The notes under the pieces are model-generated. The model was not told the origin of the DNA and did no database searches. It saw only the letters and a list, made by a program, of their open reading frames with translations. This document shows, in pieces, positions 26,341-34,501 of a stretch of 64,000 bases of DNA. The stretch spans positions 62,001 through 126,000 of the forward strand of contig CALQQB010000002.1 of the NCBI GenBank assembly GCA_943332615.1, written 5' to 3'. A program made the translations under genes and the position numbers. This stretch comes from Phenylobacterium deserti. GTDB taxonomy: Bacteria > Pseudomonadota > Alphaproteobacteria > Caulobacterales > Caulobacteraceae. How positions within the stretch are numbered: position 1 is the stretch's first letter; every line of letters begins with the position of its first letter.

Positions 26341-28761
26341 ATGAACAAGTACTTCCACGGTGCCGCCGTGGCCGCCCTCTCGCTCGCCTTCGCTAACGTC
26401 GCCGCCGCCGCGATTGCAGCAGACGACGACGCCATCACTGGGGTCGCGCTCGCAGAGGTGATCGTCACGGCCGAAAAGCGTGAGACCAACCTTCAGAAGA
26501 CGCCGATCGCCATCACCGTCCTAGGTGGGCCCGAGTTGGCTGCCCGGCATGTGGAGAGCCTGATCAACCTCACCGACGGGGCCATTCCGTCGCTGCGCGT
26601 CGCCACCTTCGAGGCGCGCCAGTCGGCGCTCACGATCGGCATTCGCGGCATCGTGCCGTTCGACGCCAACCAGACCGCGCGCGACCAGGGCGTCGGCGTC
26701 TATATCGACGGCGTCTATCTCGGCCGCCAGCAGGGCCTCAACGCCGCCCTGTTCGACATCGAGCGCATCGAGGTGCTTCGCGGCCCGCAGGGGACGCTGT
26801 TCGGCCGCAATACCGAAGGCGGCGCGCTCAGCATCGTCACCAAGGCCCCGACCGGCGAGTTCGGCGGCCGGATCACGGCCGGCGTCGGCAACTACGGCTC
26901 CTACACCGGCGAACTGCACCAGGACTTCCAGGAAGTCGCCGGTATCTCAGTGAAGGTCGACGCCCTGATCCAGCATCAGGATGCGACCACCACAAACCCC
27001 GCGACCGGCCAGGCCGGCTGGAACCAGTATGACCGCAAGGGCGGTCGCGTCACCCTGCTCTACAAGCCGACGGACGACTTCAGCGCCGAGATTTCCGCCG
27101 ACTACGCCAAGGACGACAACACCCCGTTCTTCAGCCAGTTGGTCAGCTACAATCCCTACGGCAAGCGGGTCCGCACCCTGGCCGAAGTCACCGCCGGCCC
27201 GGCCAACGCTCCGGCCGGCACGATCAATCCGATCGCGTCCCTGGTGAAAGTTCGCACCAGCCGCCAGGGGTCATCGGACATCGGCACAGTGCAGCAGCCC
27301 AGCGTCGATGAAACCGGGGGCGCCTCGGCCGTTCTGAAGTACACGGTCTCCCCCGCCCTCCAGCTGCGCTCGATCACTGCGATCCGCGGCGTCGGCACCA
27401 ACCAGTGGGACAATTCGGGCGTCGAGAGCCGCGTGGTGTTCGCCCCGAACGGCAACTTCGGGCGCTACAGCCTGTCGGATCTCTACCAGCGCCAGTTCAG
27501 CCAGGAGTTCCAGGCGGTCGGCGACTTCGGCGACAGCCTCAAATACGTCGCCGGCCTCTACTATTTCCGGGAACACGCCAAGGAATCGGCCGCGACGCCG
27601 TTCACCAACCAGTGGAACGCCGACGGCACCGCCTTCACGATCCGCTCTTCCTTCGGCACAAACAGAAACGCGGCCGCGACGGCGGGCTGGGAGTACGGCA
27701 CCCGGTTCCTGACCCGGGCCAGCGCGGCCGACGCGAAGAGTTACGCAGCCTACGGCCAGGCCACCTATACCCCGGCCTCGATCGAGGCGCTGCATGTCAC
27801 CGTCGGCGGGCGCGTCACCAAGGACAAGCGCGACGGCACCCTCTACATCGTCAACGGCAAGGCGACGAACTTCAAGTTCAACTACGACAAGACCCGCGTC
27901 GACCCGCTGGTCAACGTCGCCTACGACGCGACCGAAGACGTCAGCCTCTACGCCAAGTACTCGACCGGCTTTCGCGCCGGCGGCGCGAACGACCGTTCCG
28001 CGACCTTCACGGCCTTCGGCCCGGAAAGCGTGAAGGCCTATGAAGTCGGCGCCAAGATGGACCTGCTGGACCGCCGCCTACGCGTGAACGTGGCTGCCTA
28101 CGCCATGGACCGCAACGGTTCCCAGATCGACTTCGACAATGTCGACACCATCCTGGGAAGCCCGACCGCCGGCGCCCATACCGAGGAAACGCGCAACGCG
28201 CCGGGCACATCAAAGATCAAGGGCTTCGAGGCCGAATTGACCGCAAAGGTCACGGAAGCCATGACGGTCGGCGTCTCTTACGCCTATACCCACGTGAAGA
28301 TTCCGTCCGCGCCGTTCCCCTTCACGGGCAACCCGGACGTTCCAGTGGGCACGCCGTTCCCGGTCAAGGTGGTCTACACCCCGCCGAACGCCGCATCGGC
28401 CTACGTCGACTACAATATGCCGGTCGGGGAGATGACCCTCCGCGCCCACTTGGACGCCAACTACGCGGACGCGCAGTACGCGTTCCAGACCGAGTTCGCC
28501 GACGTGTCGCCGACTGGGAAACTGATCCAGAACGTCGCGGCGAAGACGGACTCCAGCTTCATCGTCAATGGCAGCGTGGCCCTGGCCGACATCAAGATGG
28601 CCGGAGGCGGTGCGGAGGCGGAACTGTCGGTGTGGGTGCGCAACCTGCTCGACGAATCGCACATCTACCGCATCTCGGCCGCCAACCGCGGCACGATCGG
28701 GGACTACGCCAACTTCAACCCGCCGCGCACCTACGGCCTTCAGCTGCGCGTAAAGTACTAA
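26341..28761 (+). CDS. TonB-dependent outer-membrane receptor
   Basis: 806 aa. Signal peptide in the first ~26 residues, then a TonB box (EVIVTAEKRETNLQKTPIAI), a plug domain (GVGVYIDGVYLGRQQGLNA; IERIEVLRGPQGTLFGRNTE; GGALSIVTKAP) and a 22-strand barrel ending in the aromatic terminus YGLQLRVKY. The barrel (YAKYSTGFRAGGAND) is the type found in the many Caulobacterales/Sphingomonadales receptors for organic substrates rather than in siderophore receptors with known ligands. No FecR/sigma extension is present. A stem-loop terminator lies 68 bp after the stop. Ligand unknown; the neighbouring sulfotransferase and TauD-type dioxygenase suggest, but do not show, a sulfur-containing compound. Confidence 0.92.
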   Translation: MNKYFHGAAVAALSLAFANVAAAAIAADDDAITGVALAEVIVTAEKRETNLQKTPIAITVLGGPELAARHVESLINLTDGAIPSLRVATFEARQSALTIGIRGIVPFDANQTARDQGVGVYIDGVYLGRQQGLNAALFDIERIEVLRGPQGTLFGRNTEGGALSIVTKAPTGEFGGRITAGVGNYGSYTGELHQDFQEVAGISVKVDALIQHQDATTTNPATGQAGWNQYDRKGGRVTLLYKPTDDFSAEISADYAKDDNTPFFSQLVSYNPYGKRVRTLAEVTAGPANAPAGTINPIASLVKVRTSRQGSSDIGTVQQPSVDETGGASAVLKYTVSPALQLRSITAIRGVGTNQWDNSGVESRVVFAPNGNFGRYSLSDLYQRQFSQEFQAVGDFGDSLKYVAGLYYFREHAKESAATPFTNQWNADGTAFTIRSSFGTNRNAAATAGWEYGTRFLTRASAADAKSYAAYGQATYTPASIEALHVTVGGRVTKDKRDGTLYIVNGKATNFKFNYDKTRVDPLVNVAYDATEDVSLYAKYSTGFRAGGANDRSATFTAFGPESVKAYEVGAKMDLLDRRLRVNVAAYAMDRNGSQIDFDNVDTILGSPTAGAHTEETRNAPGTSKIKGFEAELTAKVTEAMTVGVSYAYTHVKIPSAPFPFTGNPDVPVGTPFPVKVVYTPPNAASAYVDYNMPVGEMTLRAHLDANYADAQYAFQTEFADVSPTGKLIQNVAAKTDSSFIVNGSVALADIKMAGGGAEAELSVWVRNLLDESHIYRISAANRGTIGDYANFNPPRTYGLQLRVKY

Positions 28762-28828
28762 CCGCGCCGGCATCACCTTCGACGCCGGAGTCACCGTGAA
28801 CGCCTAGGCCGGAGACGGCGTTTGGCTC

Positions 28829-28873
28829 GCGCGCCCACCCCTAAAAAGGGGTGCGGCGCGCGCATCGGTTTTT
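28829..28873 (+). terminator. intrinsic terminator after the TonB-receptor gene
   Basis: Stem arms GCGCGCCCACCCCT (28829-28842) and AGGGGTGCGGCGCGC (28847-28861) pair with one bulged C around an AAAA loop. A run of five T follows at 28869-28873 after a short spacer. It separates the receptor from the sulfotransferase gene, so these two are probably not one transcript. Confidence 0.65.
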
Positions 28874-28943
28874 CCTACCGGCTGGATCGGCATTGGGGGT
28901 CTGGCCTAGCGTCTGCACTCGCCGACATGCCCCGGGGATTTCG

Positions 28944-29900
28944 ATGCTGAACCTGCTGCGCGCGCCGACGCGCGAATACCGAACCCCCATCATGGACAGC
29001 CGGCACTGGGACAATTTCCAGCCGCGCACAGGCGATGTGGTGGTGGCGACCTACCCCAAGTGCGGCACCACCTGGACGCAGCGCATCGTCGACCTGTTGA
29101 TCCACCAGTCGATCGCGCCGCGGCCGATCATCGAGACATATCCCTGGCTGGATGCGACGTTCCAGGCGCCGCTGGAGGTGAATCTCGCGACGCTGGCCGC
29201 CCAGACGCACCGGCGCGCCATGAAGAGCCACCTGCCCTTCGACAGCCTGCCGATCTACGAGGGGATGAAGTACATCCACGTGGCGCGAGATGGCCGCGAC
29301 GCCTGCTTCTCGTTCCACAACCACGAGAGCAGCTACACCCCGGAAACCCGCGCCGGGTTCGTTGAGCGGGAAGCCGCAGACCCTCGCTTCCGCTCACGAC
29401 CGGAGCCGGAGAGCGACCTGCGCGCCTACTACGCCCGGTGGATGGACGAGGCGGAGGCCGACGAGGGCGGAGGCTACGGCGTCGATCTGCCGTTCTTCGA
29501 CTACGAGATGACCTACTGGCGCGAGCGCAAGCGTTCGAACCTCTTTATGGTCCACTACAACGACCTGAAGGCCGACCTGCCCGGCGAGATGGCGCGGATC
29601 TCGCGGTTCCTGGAAATCGATACGCCACCGGCCTTGCTGGCCGAACTGGCGACAGCGGCGCAGTTCGAGTCGATGAAGGCGCAGGGCGGCGACCTGCTGC
29701 CCGCCCTGCCGTTCGCCTTCCGGGGCGGGCACGAAACGTTCCTGAACAAGGGGACCAACGGCCGCTGGAAGGATGTCCTCACCGATGAGGATCTTGCGCG
29801 CTTCGACCACCATTCCGCCACCCGGTTCACGCCGGCCGCGCGCGCCTGGGTCGAGGGCGGCCGGCTGGCGGCGGGGGATCCCGAGGCGGCGGCCGACTGA
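28944..29900 (+). CDS. sulfotransferase (PAPS-dependent)
   Basis: 318 aa. The 5'-phosphosulfate-binding loop YPKCGTTW (residues 37-44) and the 3'-phosphate-binding region (KYIHVARDGRDACFSFHNHE) are clear. The C-terminal FLNKGTNGRWKDVLT matches the family's final nucleotide motif (RKGxxGDWK) in relaxed form. FDYEMTYWRERKRSNLFMVH is the usual region before it. Such cytosolic-type enzymes move sulfate from PAPS to an alcohol, phenol or sterol acceptor; the acceptor is unknown. I use ATG 28944, since earlier codons cover the terminator; ATG 28992 is another option. Confidence 0.87.
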   Translation: MLNLLRAPTREYRTPIMDSRHWDNFQPRTGDVVVATYPKCGTTWTQRIVDLLIHQSIAPRPIIETYPWLDATFQAPLEVNLATLAAQTHRRAMKSHLPFDSLPIYEGMKYIHVARDGRDACFSFHNHESSYTPETRAGFVEREAADPRFRSRPEPESDLRAYYARWMDEAEADEGGGYGVDLPFFDYEMTYWRERKRSNLFMVHYNDLKADLPGEMARISRFLEIDTPPALLAELATAAQFESMKAQGGDLLPALPFAFRGGHETFLNKGTNGRWKDVLTDEDLARFDHHSATRFTPAARAWVEGGRLAAGDPEAAAD

Positions 29901-29903
29901 GGC

Positions 29904-30827
29904 CTACGCCGGCGCCTCGCCCGCGATCGTCGAGCGGTAGAGCTCGCGCCGGAACCCGTCGTAGTCATTGAACGCCTGGTGAACGCAAATCCGATTGTCC
30001 CACAGCGCGAAGGTCCCGGCTTCCCAGCGCAGGCGGCAGGTGAAGGCCGGCTGGGTGATGTGGGCTGCAAGAAACCCGAGGATCGGTTCGGCCTCAGCCG
30101 GGGTCAGGCCCTCGATCCCCACGGCATAGGTCTCGTCACAGTAGAGGGCCTTCTCACCACTGACGGGATGGGTGCGCACGAGGGGATGCATCGCGCCCAG
30201 CACCTTGCGGGCAATCTCTGGCGGCAACTCACGCAGATCCCGGGTGGCGGCCACCCGGCCGATCGGGGTGTCGTCCGGCGCCTGATGCGCCTGCGCTGTC
30301 GCCAGGACGCGGCGCATGGACATGTGGACCCTCAGGGGCGCCAGAAGGGCCCTCATGGTGTCGCTGAGCGTGGCGTAGGCCAGCGCGGTGTTGGCCCAGA
30401 TCGTGTCGCCGCCATAGGGCGGAACCTCCACCGCATACAGCATGCTGATCGCCGGCGGTTCGGGCAGGAAGGGTGAGTCGGTGTGCCAGCCCGCGCCGAA
30501 GACCATGCCCGCACGGGCATCGGCCTCGCGGATCAAGGGCTGGACGTCGGGATAGCCCGGGACGCCTTGCGTGTAGGCGTCTTCCGCGAAGGGCCCGAAA
30601 CGCCGGGCAAAGGCTTGCTGGCCGGCGTGACCGACCTGCTGGCCGCGAAAGTAGATCATCTTGTGCCGGAACAGGGCCTCGCGGATCTCGGCGAACGTGG
30701 CGTCGTCGACTTCGGACAGGCGCACCCCCAGGATTTCCGCGCCCATAGCCGCCGCCAGCGGCCGGACCTCGATGCGTTCGTAGTCGCGGGCGTGATTGTC
30801 GAACTGGCCGGTCGGATGAATGATCAT
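29904..30827 (-). CDS. TauD/TfdA-family Fe(II)/2-oxoglutarate dioxygenase
   Basis: 307 aa. Facial triad: His115 and Asp117 in GWHTDSPF plus the distal His in NRICVHQAFNDY; the 2-oxoglutarate arginine is in GFRRELYRSTI. N-terminal IEVRPLAAAMGAEILGVRLS is typical of TauD. Family members release sulfite from taurine or alkyl sulfates, degrade 2,4-D, or hydroxylate other acids; the sequence does not distinguish these. Its ATG overlaps the folK stop (30824-30827), so it may be translated from the folK transcript. It converges on the sulfotransferase, with only 3 bp between the stops. Confidence 0.88.
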   Translation of the reverse strand: MIIHPTGQFDNHARDYERIEVRPLAAAMGAEILGVRLSEVDDATFAEIREALFRHKMIYFRGQQVGHAGQQAFARRFGPFAEDAYTQGVPGYPDVQPLIREADARAGMVFGAGWHTDSPFLPEPPAISMLYAVEVPPYGGDTIWANTALAYATLSDTMRALLAPLRVHMSMRRVLATAQAHQAPDDTPIGRVAATRDLRELPPEIARKVLGAMHPLVRTHPVSGEKALYCDETYAVGIEGLTPAEAEPILGFLAAHITQPAFTCRLRWEAGTFALWDNRICVHQAFNDYDGFRRELYRSTIAGEAPA

Positions 30828-31336
30828 TGAGGGTCCCCAGGTCTGACGGGAGAGGCATTCGCACCGACGGTCGCCGCGGCGGCAAGGCTGGCGGCGCTGC
30901 GGCCCAGCACCGGATGGCGCCAATCCGGCGCGATCTCGGCCAGCGGGCCCATGACGAACAAGCGGTCGTGGGCGCGGGGATGCGGCAGGGTGAGGCCGTC
31001 CCGGTCCAGCACCTGGCGGCCGTAGGCGATGAGATCGAGGTCCAGTGTGCGGGGGGCGTTTCGGGCGCCGCGTTCGCGGTCGAGATCGGTTTCGACCGAG
31101 AGCAGACAGGCCAGCACGTCCCGCGGCCCCGCGTGCGCCTCGACAATCGAGACGCCGTTGCGGTACTCAGGCTGCATTGGGTCGGGCCAGGCGGCGGAGC
31201 GCCACCAGGATGACCGCTTAAGGATTTTCAGGCCGACGTCAGGAAACCGCGCCAGAGCCGCCTCCAGGAGAGCCTCCGACGAGCCGTACCGGCCCGGAAG
31301 GTTGCTGCCCAGGGCGACAATGACGGCCTGATCCAG
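30824..31336 (-). CDS. folK: HPPK (7,8-dihydro-6-hydroxymethylpterin pyrophosphokinase) with non-canonical start
   Basis: Transfers pyrophosphate from ATP to 6-hydroxymethyl-dihydropterin in folate synthesis. The first ATG (31177) gives only 117 aa and would miss the conserved N-terminus. Reading upstream in the same frame gives VIVALGSNLPGRYGSSEALL and later SSWWRSAAWPDPMQPEYRNG, the HPPK beginning, so the gene must start before 31320. Between the in-frame TAG (31364-31366) and that motif there is no ATG, GTG or TTG; a CTG at 31336 (used here, ~170 aa), a CTG at 31342, or the ATT at 31321 are the candidates. The later motif APRTLDLDLIAYG with LPHPRAHDRLFV is the family signature. Divergent from the NYN gene, whose start is 19 bp away. 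Confidence 0.8.
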   Translation of the reverse strand: MDQAVIVALGSNLPGRYGSSEALLEAALARFPDVGLKILKRSSWWRSAAWPDPMQPEYRNGVSIVEAHAGPRDVLACLLSVETDLDRERGARNAPRTLDLDLIAYGRQVLDRDGLTLPHPRAHDRLFVMGPLAEIAPDWRHPVLGRSAASLAAAATVGANASPVRPGDPQ

Positions 31337-31355
31337 GTGCAGGACTATTGCAGTT

Positions 31356-31955
31356 ATGACCTTCTACCCCACGGACCGGCTGGCCCTGTTCATCGACGGC
31401 GCCAACCTCTACTCCGCCGCCAAGAACCTTGGCTTCGACATCGACTACCGGAAGCTCCTGGAGGAGTTCAAGAAGCGCAGCATGCTGGTGCGCGCCTACT
31501 ATTACACCGCCCTCGTCGAGAACGAGGAGTACTCGCCGATCCGGCCCCTGGTCGACTGGCTGGACTACAACGGCTACCGGCTCGTGACCAAGCCGGCGCG
31601 CGAGTACACCGATGGCTCGGGCCGCAAGCGGTTCCGCGGCGACATGGACGTCGAGATCGCCGTCGACATGCTGGAGATGGCTGAGCACGCCGACCACATG
31701 GTGCTGTTCTCCGGCGACGGAGACTTCCTCAAGCTGGTGGAGGCGGTGCAGCGCAAGGGCAGTCGGGTGACCGTGGTCTCCACCGTGAAATCACAGCCGC
31801 CGATGGTCAGCGACGATCTGCGCCGGCAGGCCGACAACTTCGTGGACCTGGCCGACCTGGCCGACATGATCGGCCGCCCTTCGCGCCTCCCGCGCTTCAT
31901 CTCCGAATCGCGCACCGCTCGCGAGGAAGACCGCGAAGCCGATGCGGGCCACTGA
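31356..31955 (+). CDS. NYN-domain protein (LabA/DUF88 type)
   Basis: 199 aa. The PIN-like NYN ribonuclease fold is seen in LALFIDGANLYSAAKNLGFD (first Asp and Asn), KRFRGDMDVEIAVDMLEMAE (second acidic cluster) and DHMVLFSGDGDFLKLVEAV (third acidic cluster), followed by RRQADNFVDLADL. Proteins of this type are predicted endoribonucleases; some take part in RNA turnover, and the cyanobacterial LabA affects clock output. A charged, probably disordered tail ends the protein. Overlaps the uracil-DNA glycosylase gene by 14 bp, so the two are probably cotranscribed. Confidence 0.87.
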   Translation: MTFYPTDRLALFIDGANLYSAAKNLGFDIDYRKLLEEFKKRSMLVRAYYYTALVENEEYSPIRPLVDWLDYNGYRLVTKPAREYTDGSGRKRFRGDMDVEIAVDMLEMAEHADHMVLFSGDGDFLKLVEAVQRKGSRVTVVSTVKSQPPMVSDDLRRQADNFVDLADLADMIGRPSRLPRFISESRTAREEDREADAGH

Positions 31956-32595
31956 GGTCGCGGGTCCGGCAGAGGCGCCGGCCGACTGCCTGCTGTGCCC
32001 CAGGCTGGTGGCCTATCGGCGGGACAATGAACGCTCCGTGCCGGGCGGGTTCAACGGGGCGGTGGCCTCGTTCGGCGACGAGGATGCGCAGCTCTGCGTC
32101 GTGGGTCTTGCCCCCGGTCGCATGGGCGCCAACCGGACCGGGCGCCCGTTCACCGGCGATGGCGCGGGCGTGATGTTGTATGAGACGCTGCTCACGACCG
32201 GCTTCGCGCGCGGAACCTATCGGGCCACGCCCGACGACGGCGTGGAACTGGTCGATTGCATGATCACCAACGCGGTGCGGTGCGCGCCGCCGGGCAACAA
32301 GCCGGAGACCTCTGAGGAAGCCGCCTGCCGGCCGTTCCTGAAGGCCCGGCTGGCCGCCCTGCCCCGGCTGAAGGTGATTGTCACCCTGGGCGACGTGTCG
32401 CGGCGCAACGTGATGCGGGCGCTAGGCCTGAAGGCCTCTGCCGGAATTCCGGGCCACGGCAGCGAGTTTCCGGCCGGGCCCTACACGGTGCTGAACAGCT
32501 ATCACTGCTCTCGGCTCAACACGAACACCGGCCGGTTGACGGCGCCGATGTTCGAGGCCGTGTTCCAACGGGCCAAGGCCCTCATCGACGCCTGA
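31942..32595 (+). CDS. uracil-DNA glycosylase, family 5 (UDGb-like)
   Basis: 217 aa. Removes uracil and possibly other deaminated bases from DNA. Motif 1 GLAPGRMGANRTGRPFTGD has an Ala/Gly where family-1 enzymes have catalytic Asp, as expected for family 5; motif NAVRCAPPGNKP follows; the last motif YHCSRLNTNTGRLT has the H-x-S-R-x-N-T-x-T-G-R pattern. Cysteines in DCLLCPRL (16 and 19) with later ones in the middle (VDC, RCAP, AACRP) can hold the family's 4Fe-4S cluster. Overlaps the NYN gene by 14 bp. Confidence 0.88.
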   Translation: MRATEVAGPAEAPADCLLCPRLVAYRRDNERSVPGGFNGAVASFGDEDAQLCVVGLAPGRMGANRTGRPFTGDGAGVMLYETLLTTGFARGTYRATPDDGVELVDCMITNAVRCAPPGNKPETSEEAACRPFLKARLAALPRLKVIVTLGDVSRRNVMRALGLKASAGIPGHGSEFPAGPYTVLNSYHCSRLNTNTGRLTAPMFEAVFQRAKALIDA

Positions 32596-32614
32596 GCCCA
32601 TGGAGGCCCACCTC

Positions 32615-34021
32615 GTGACGCGTACTCTGCTCTTCAGCCTCGCCGCCGGCGTCCTGGCCACCTCCGCGTTCGCCGCGCCGGCGCAGGTCGCGGCGCCGCC
32701 GAGGATCGACCCAGCCCTTCACGACCGGGCGCTGGAGACCCTGAAGCGAGGTATCGCCTTCAACACCTCCGCCGGGGCAGGCAACACGGTGGCCTATGCG
32801 GAGTACCTGAAGGGGCTGCTGCTGGCCGGCGGCTACAAGGCAGACGAGATCGTCATCGAGCCAATGAAGGGCACGGCGTTCCTGATCGCCCGCTACCCTG
32901 GGACCGACCCGACCCGGAAGCCCATCGTGATCTCCGGCCACATGGATGTGGTGGCCGCGAACCCTGCCGACTGGTCGCGCGATCCGTTCACCCCCGTGGT
33001 CGAGGGCGGCTACGTCTATGGCCGCGGCGCCGAGGACAACAAATTCGACGTGTCGGTGGTGGTCACCACCCTGGCCCACCTGCGCAGCACGGGCTGGAAA
33101 CCCGGCCGAGGCGTGATCCTGGCGCTTTCGGGCGACGAAGAGACCACGATGGACACCACCGCCGTCCTGGCCCAGCGGCTGAAGGACGCCGAGCTGGTGC
33201 TGAACGACGACGGCGGCGGAGGCGCCCTGGCCCCGGACGGCACGCCGGTGGCCTATGGCATCCAGGGGGCGGAGAAGACCTACGCCGACTTCCAGCTCAC
33301 CGTCACCGATCCCGGCGGCCATTCCAGCCGGCCGACGCCCACCAACGCCATCTACCGCCTGGCCAAGGCGCTGGACCGGGTCGCCGTCTATCGTTTCCCG
33401 GCCATGCAGAACGAGATCACCAAGGGCGCGGCCCTGGCAGAGGCCGCAACCGCGCCGGCCCCGATCGCCGACGCCCTGAAGCGGTTCGCCGCCAACCCGG
33501 CCGACCAGGGCGCCATCGAGACGCTGTCGGCGGACCCGAATTACCTGCCCATGCTGCGCACCACCTGTGTGGCGACGATGATCTCCGGCGGCCACGCCAC
33601 CAACGCCCTGCCGCAACGCGCCGGCGCCAACATCAACTGCCGCATCTTCCCGGGGACCTCATCGCAGAGCGTGCGCGAGACCCTAGTGCAGCAGATCGCC
33701 GACCCCAGCGTCGCCGTGACTCGCGCCGCCGATGGCAGCGTCGACAGCCCGGCCTCGCCCTTGCGCGCCGACGTGCTGGCGGCGATCACCAAGGCGGTGC
33801 ATGCGCGCTATCCAGGCCTGACGGTGATCCCATCGCAGTCGTCGGGCGCCACGGACAGCATGTATTTCCGCAACCAGGGTATCCCCAGCTACGGCGTCTC
33901 CGGCATCTTCCAGAAACCGGGCGAGTCCTTCGCCCACGGCCTCAACGAGAAGGCGCCGCTGGCCACCCTGGACGGCGACCTGCTGCACTGGGACATGATC
34001 CTGCGGGATCTAGCAAAGTAG
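32615..34021 (+). CDS. M20-family metallopeptidase, secreted
   Basis: About 468 aa. Zinc-site motifs of M20/M25/M40 enzymes: VISGHMDVVAANPADW (His and Asp), YGRGAEDNKFDVSVV (bridging Asp and substrate side), LSGDEETTMDT (Glu-Glu, general base). The lid/dimerisation domain starts near YADFQLTVTDPGGHSSRPTP. A signal peptide, LLFSLAAGVLATSAFA, predicts export to the periplasm. These enzymes act as carboxypeptidases or dipeptidases; the true substrate is unknown. I prefer GTG 32615, which has GGAGG upstream; ATG 32600 would add five residues. Tandem with the UDG gene but only 19 bp apart, so cotranscription is possible. Confidence 0.88.
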   Translation: MTRTLLFSLAAGVLATSAFAAPAQVAAPPRIDPALHDRALETLKRGIAFNTSAGAGNTVAYAEYLKGLLLAGGYKADEIVIEPMKGTAFLIARYPGTDPTRKPIVISGHMDVVAANPADWSRDPFTPVVEGGYVYGRGAEDNKFDVSVVVTTLAHLRSTGWKPGRGVILALSGDEETTMDTTAVLAQRLKDAELVLNDDGGGGALAPDGTPVAYGIQGAEKTYADFQLTVTDPGGHSSRPTPTNAIYRLAKALDRVAVYRFPAMQNEITKGAALAEAATAPAPIADALKRFAANPADQGAIETLSADPNYLPMLRTTCVATMISGGHATNALPQRAGANINCRIFPGTSSQSVRETLVQQIADPSVAVTRAADGSVDSPASPLRADVLAAITKAVHARYPGLTVIPSQSSGATDSMYFRNQGIPSYGVSGIFQKPGESFAHGLNEKAPLATLDGDLLHWDMILRDLAK

Positions 34022-34028
34022 GTGATCC

Positions 34029-34418
34029 ATGCCCCCTAACTCCCGGTCATTCGAACAGATCAAAACAGCATATGATGAGAGCCCCGACGCCGCGATGCTC
34101 GACAACACCGCGTCAAGAAATTCCGAGGACGATACGCTGCTCCACCTGGCTGCGTTCCGAGGAAACGAGGCTGACGTTCGAGATTTAATTTCCCTCGGAG
34201 CGGTCGTTAACGCGCGCGGGGACCTCGGCATGACGGCGCTGCACTATGCGGCGATAGGCGGCCACGTCGCCGTCGCTGAGTGCCTGCTCGCCCTCGGAGC
34301 CGACCGTTCGCTGCCGGACGAGTTCGGCCAGACCCCCGCGAAAGTCGCCGCGCTCGCATCGCACGCCAACCTGGCAGGACTGCTGCGTCCGTCCCGTAGG
34401 CGGCAACGTCGGCGCTGA
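34029..34418 (+). CDS. small ankyrin-repeat protein
   Basis: 129 aa with two clear ankyrin repeats: DDTLLHLAAFRGNEADVRDL and GMTALHYAAIGGHVAVAECL, plus a third, shorter one (FGQTPAKVAALASHANLAGL). The basic tail RPSRRRQRRR suggests interaction with nucleic acid or membrane, but this is speculation. Ankyrin repeats mediate protein-protein contacts, so no enzymatic role is implied. Begins 8 bp after the peptidase stop, probably in the same transcript. Confidence 0.82.
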   Translation: MPPNSRSFEQIKTAYDESPDAAMLDNTASRNSEDDTLLHLAAFRGNEADVRDLISLGAVVNARGDLGMTALHYAAIGGHVAVAECLLALGADRSLPDEFGQTPAKVAALASHANLAGLLRPSRRRQRRR

Positions 34419-34501
34419 TCGCATCGACCACTGAAAAACTCTTCCGCTTCCGCTACGGCGCCGCGGTATCTTTCAGACAACAAGATATTTGGGAGACTCC
34501 G

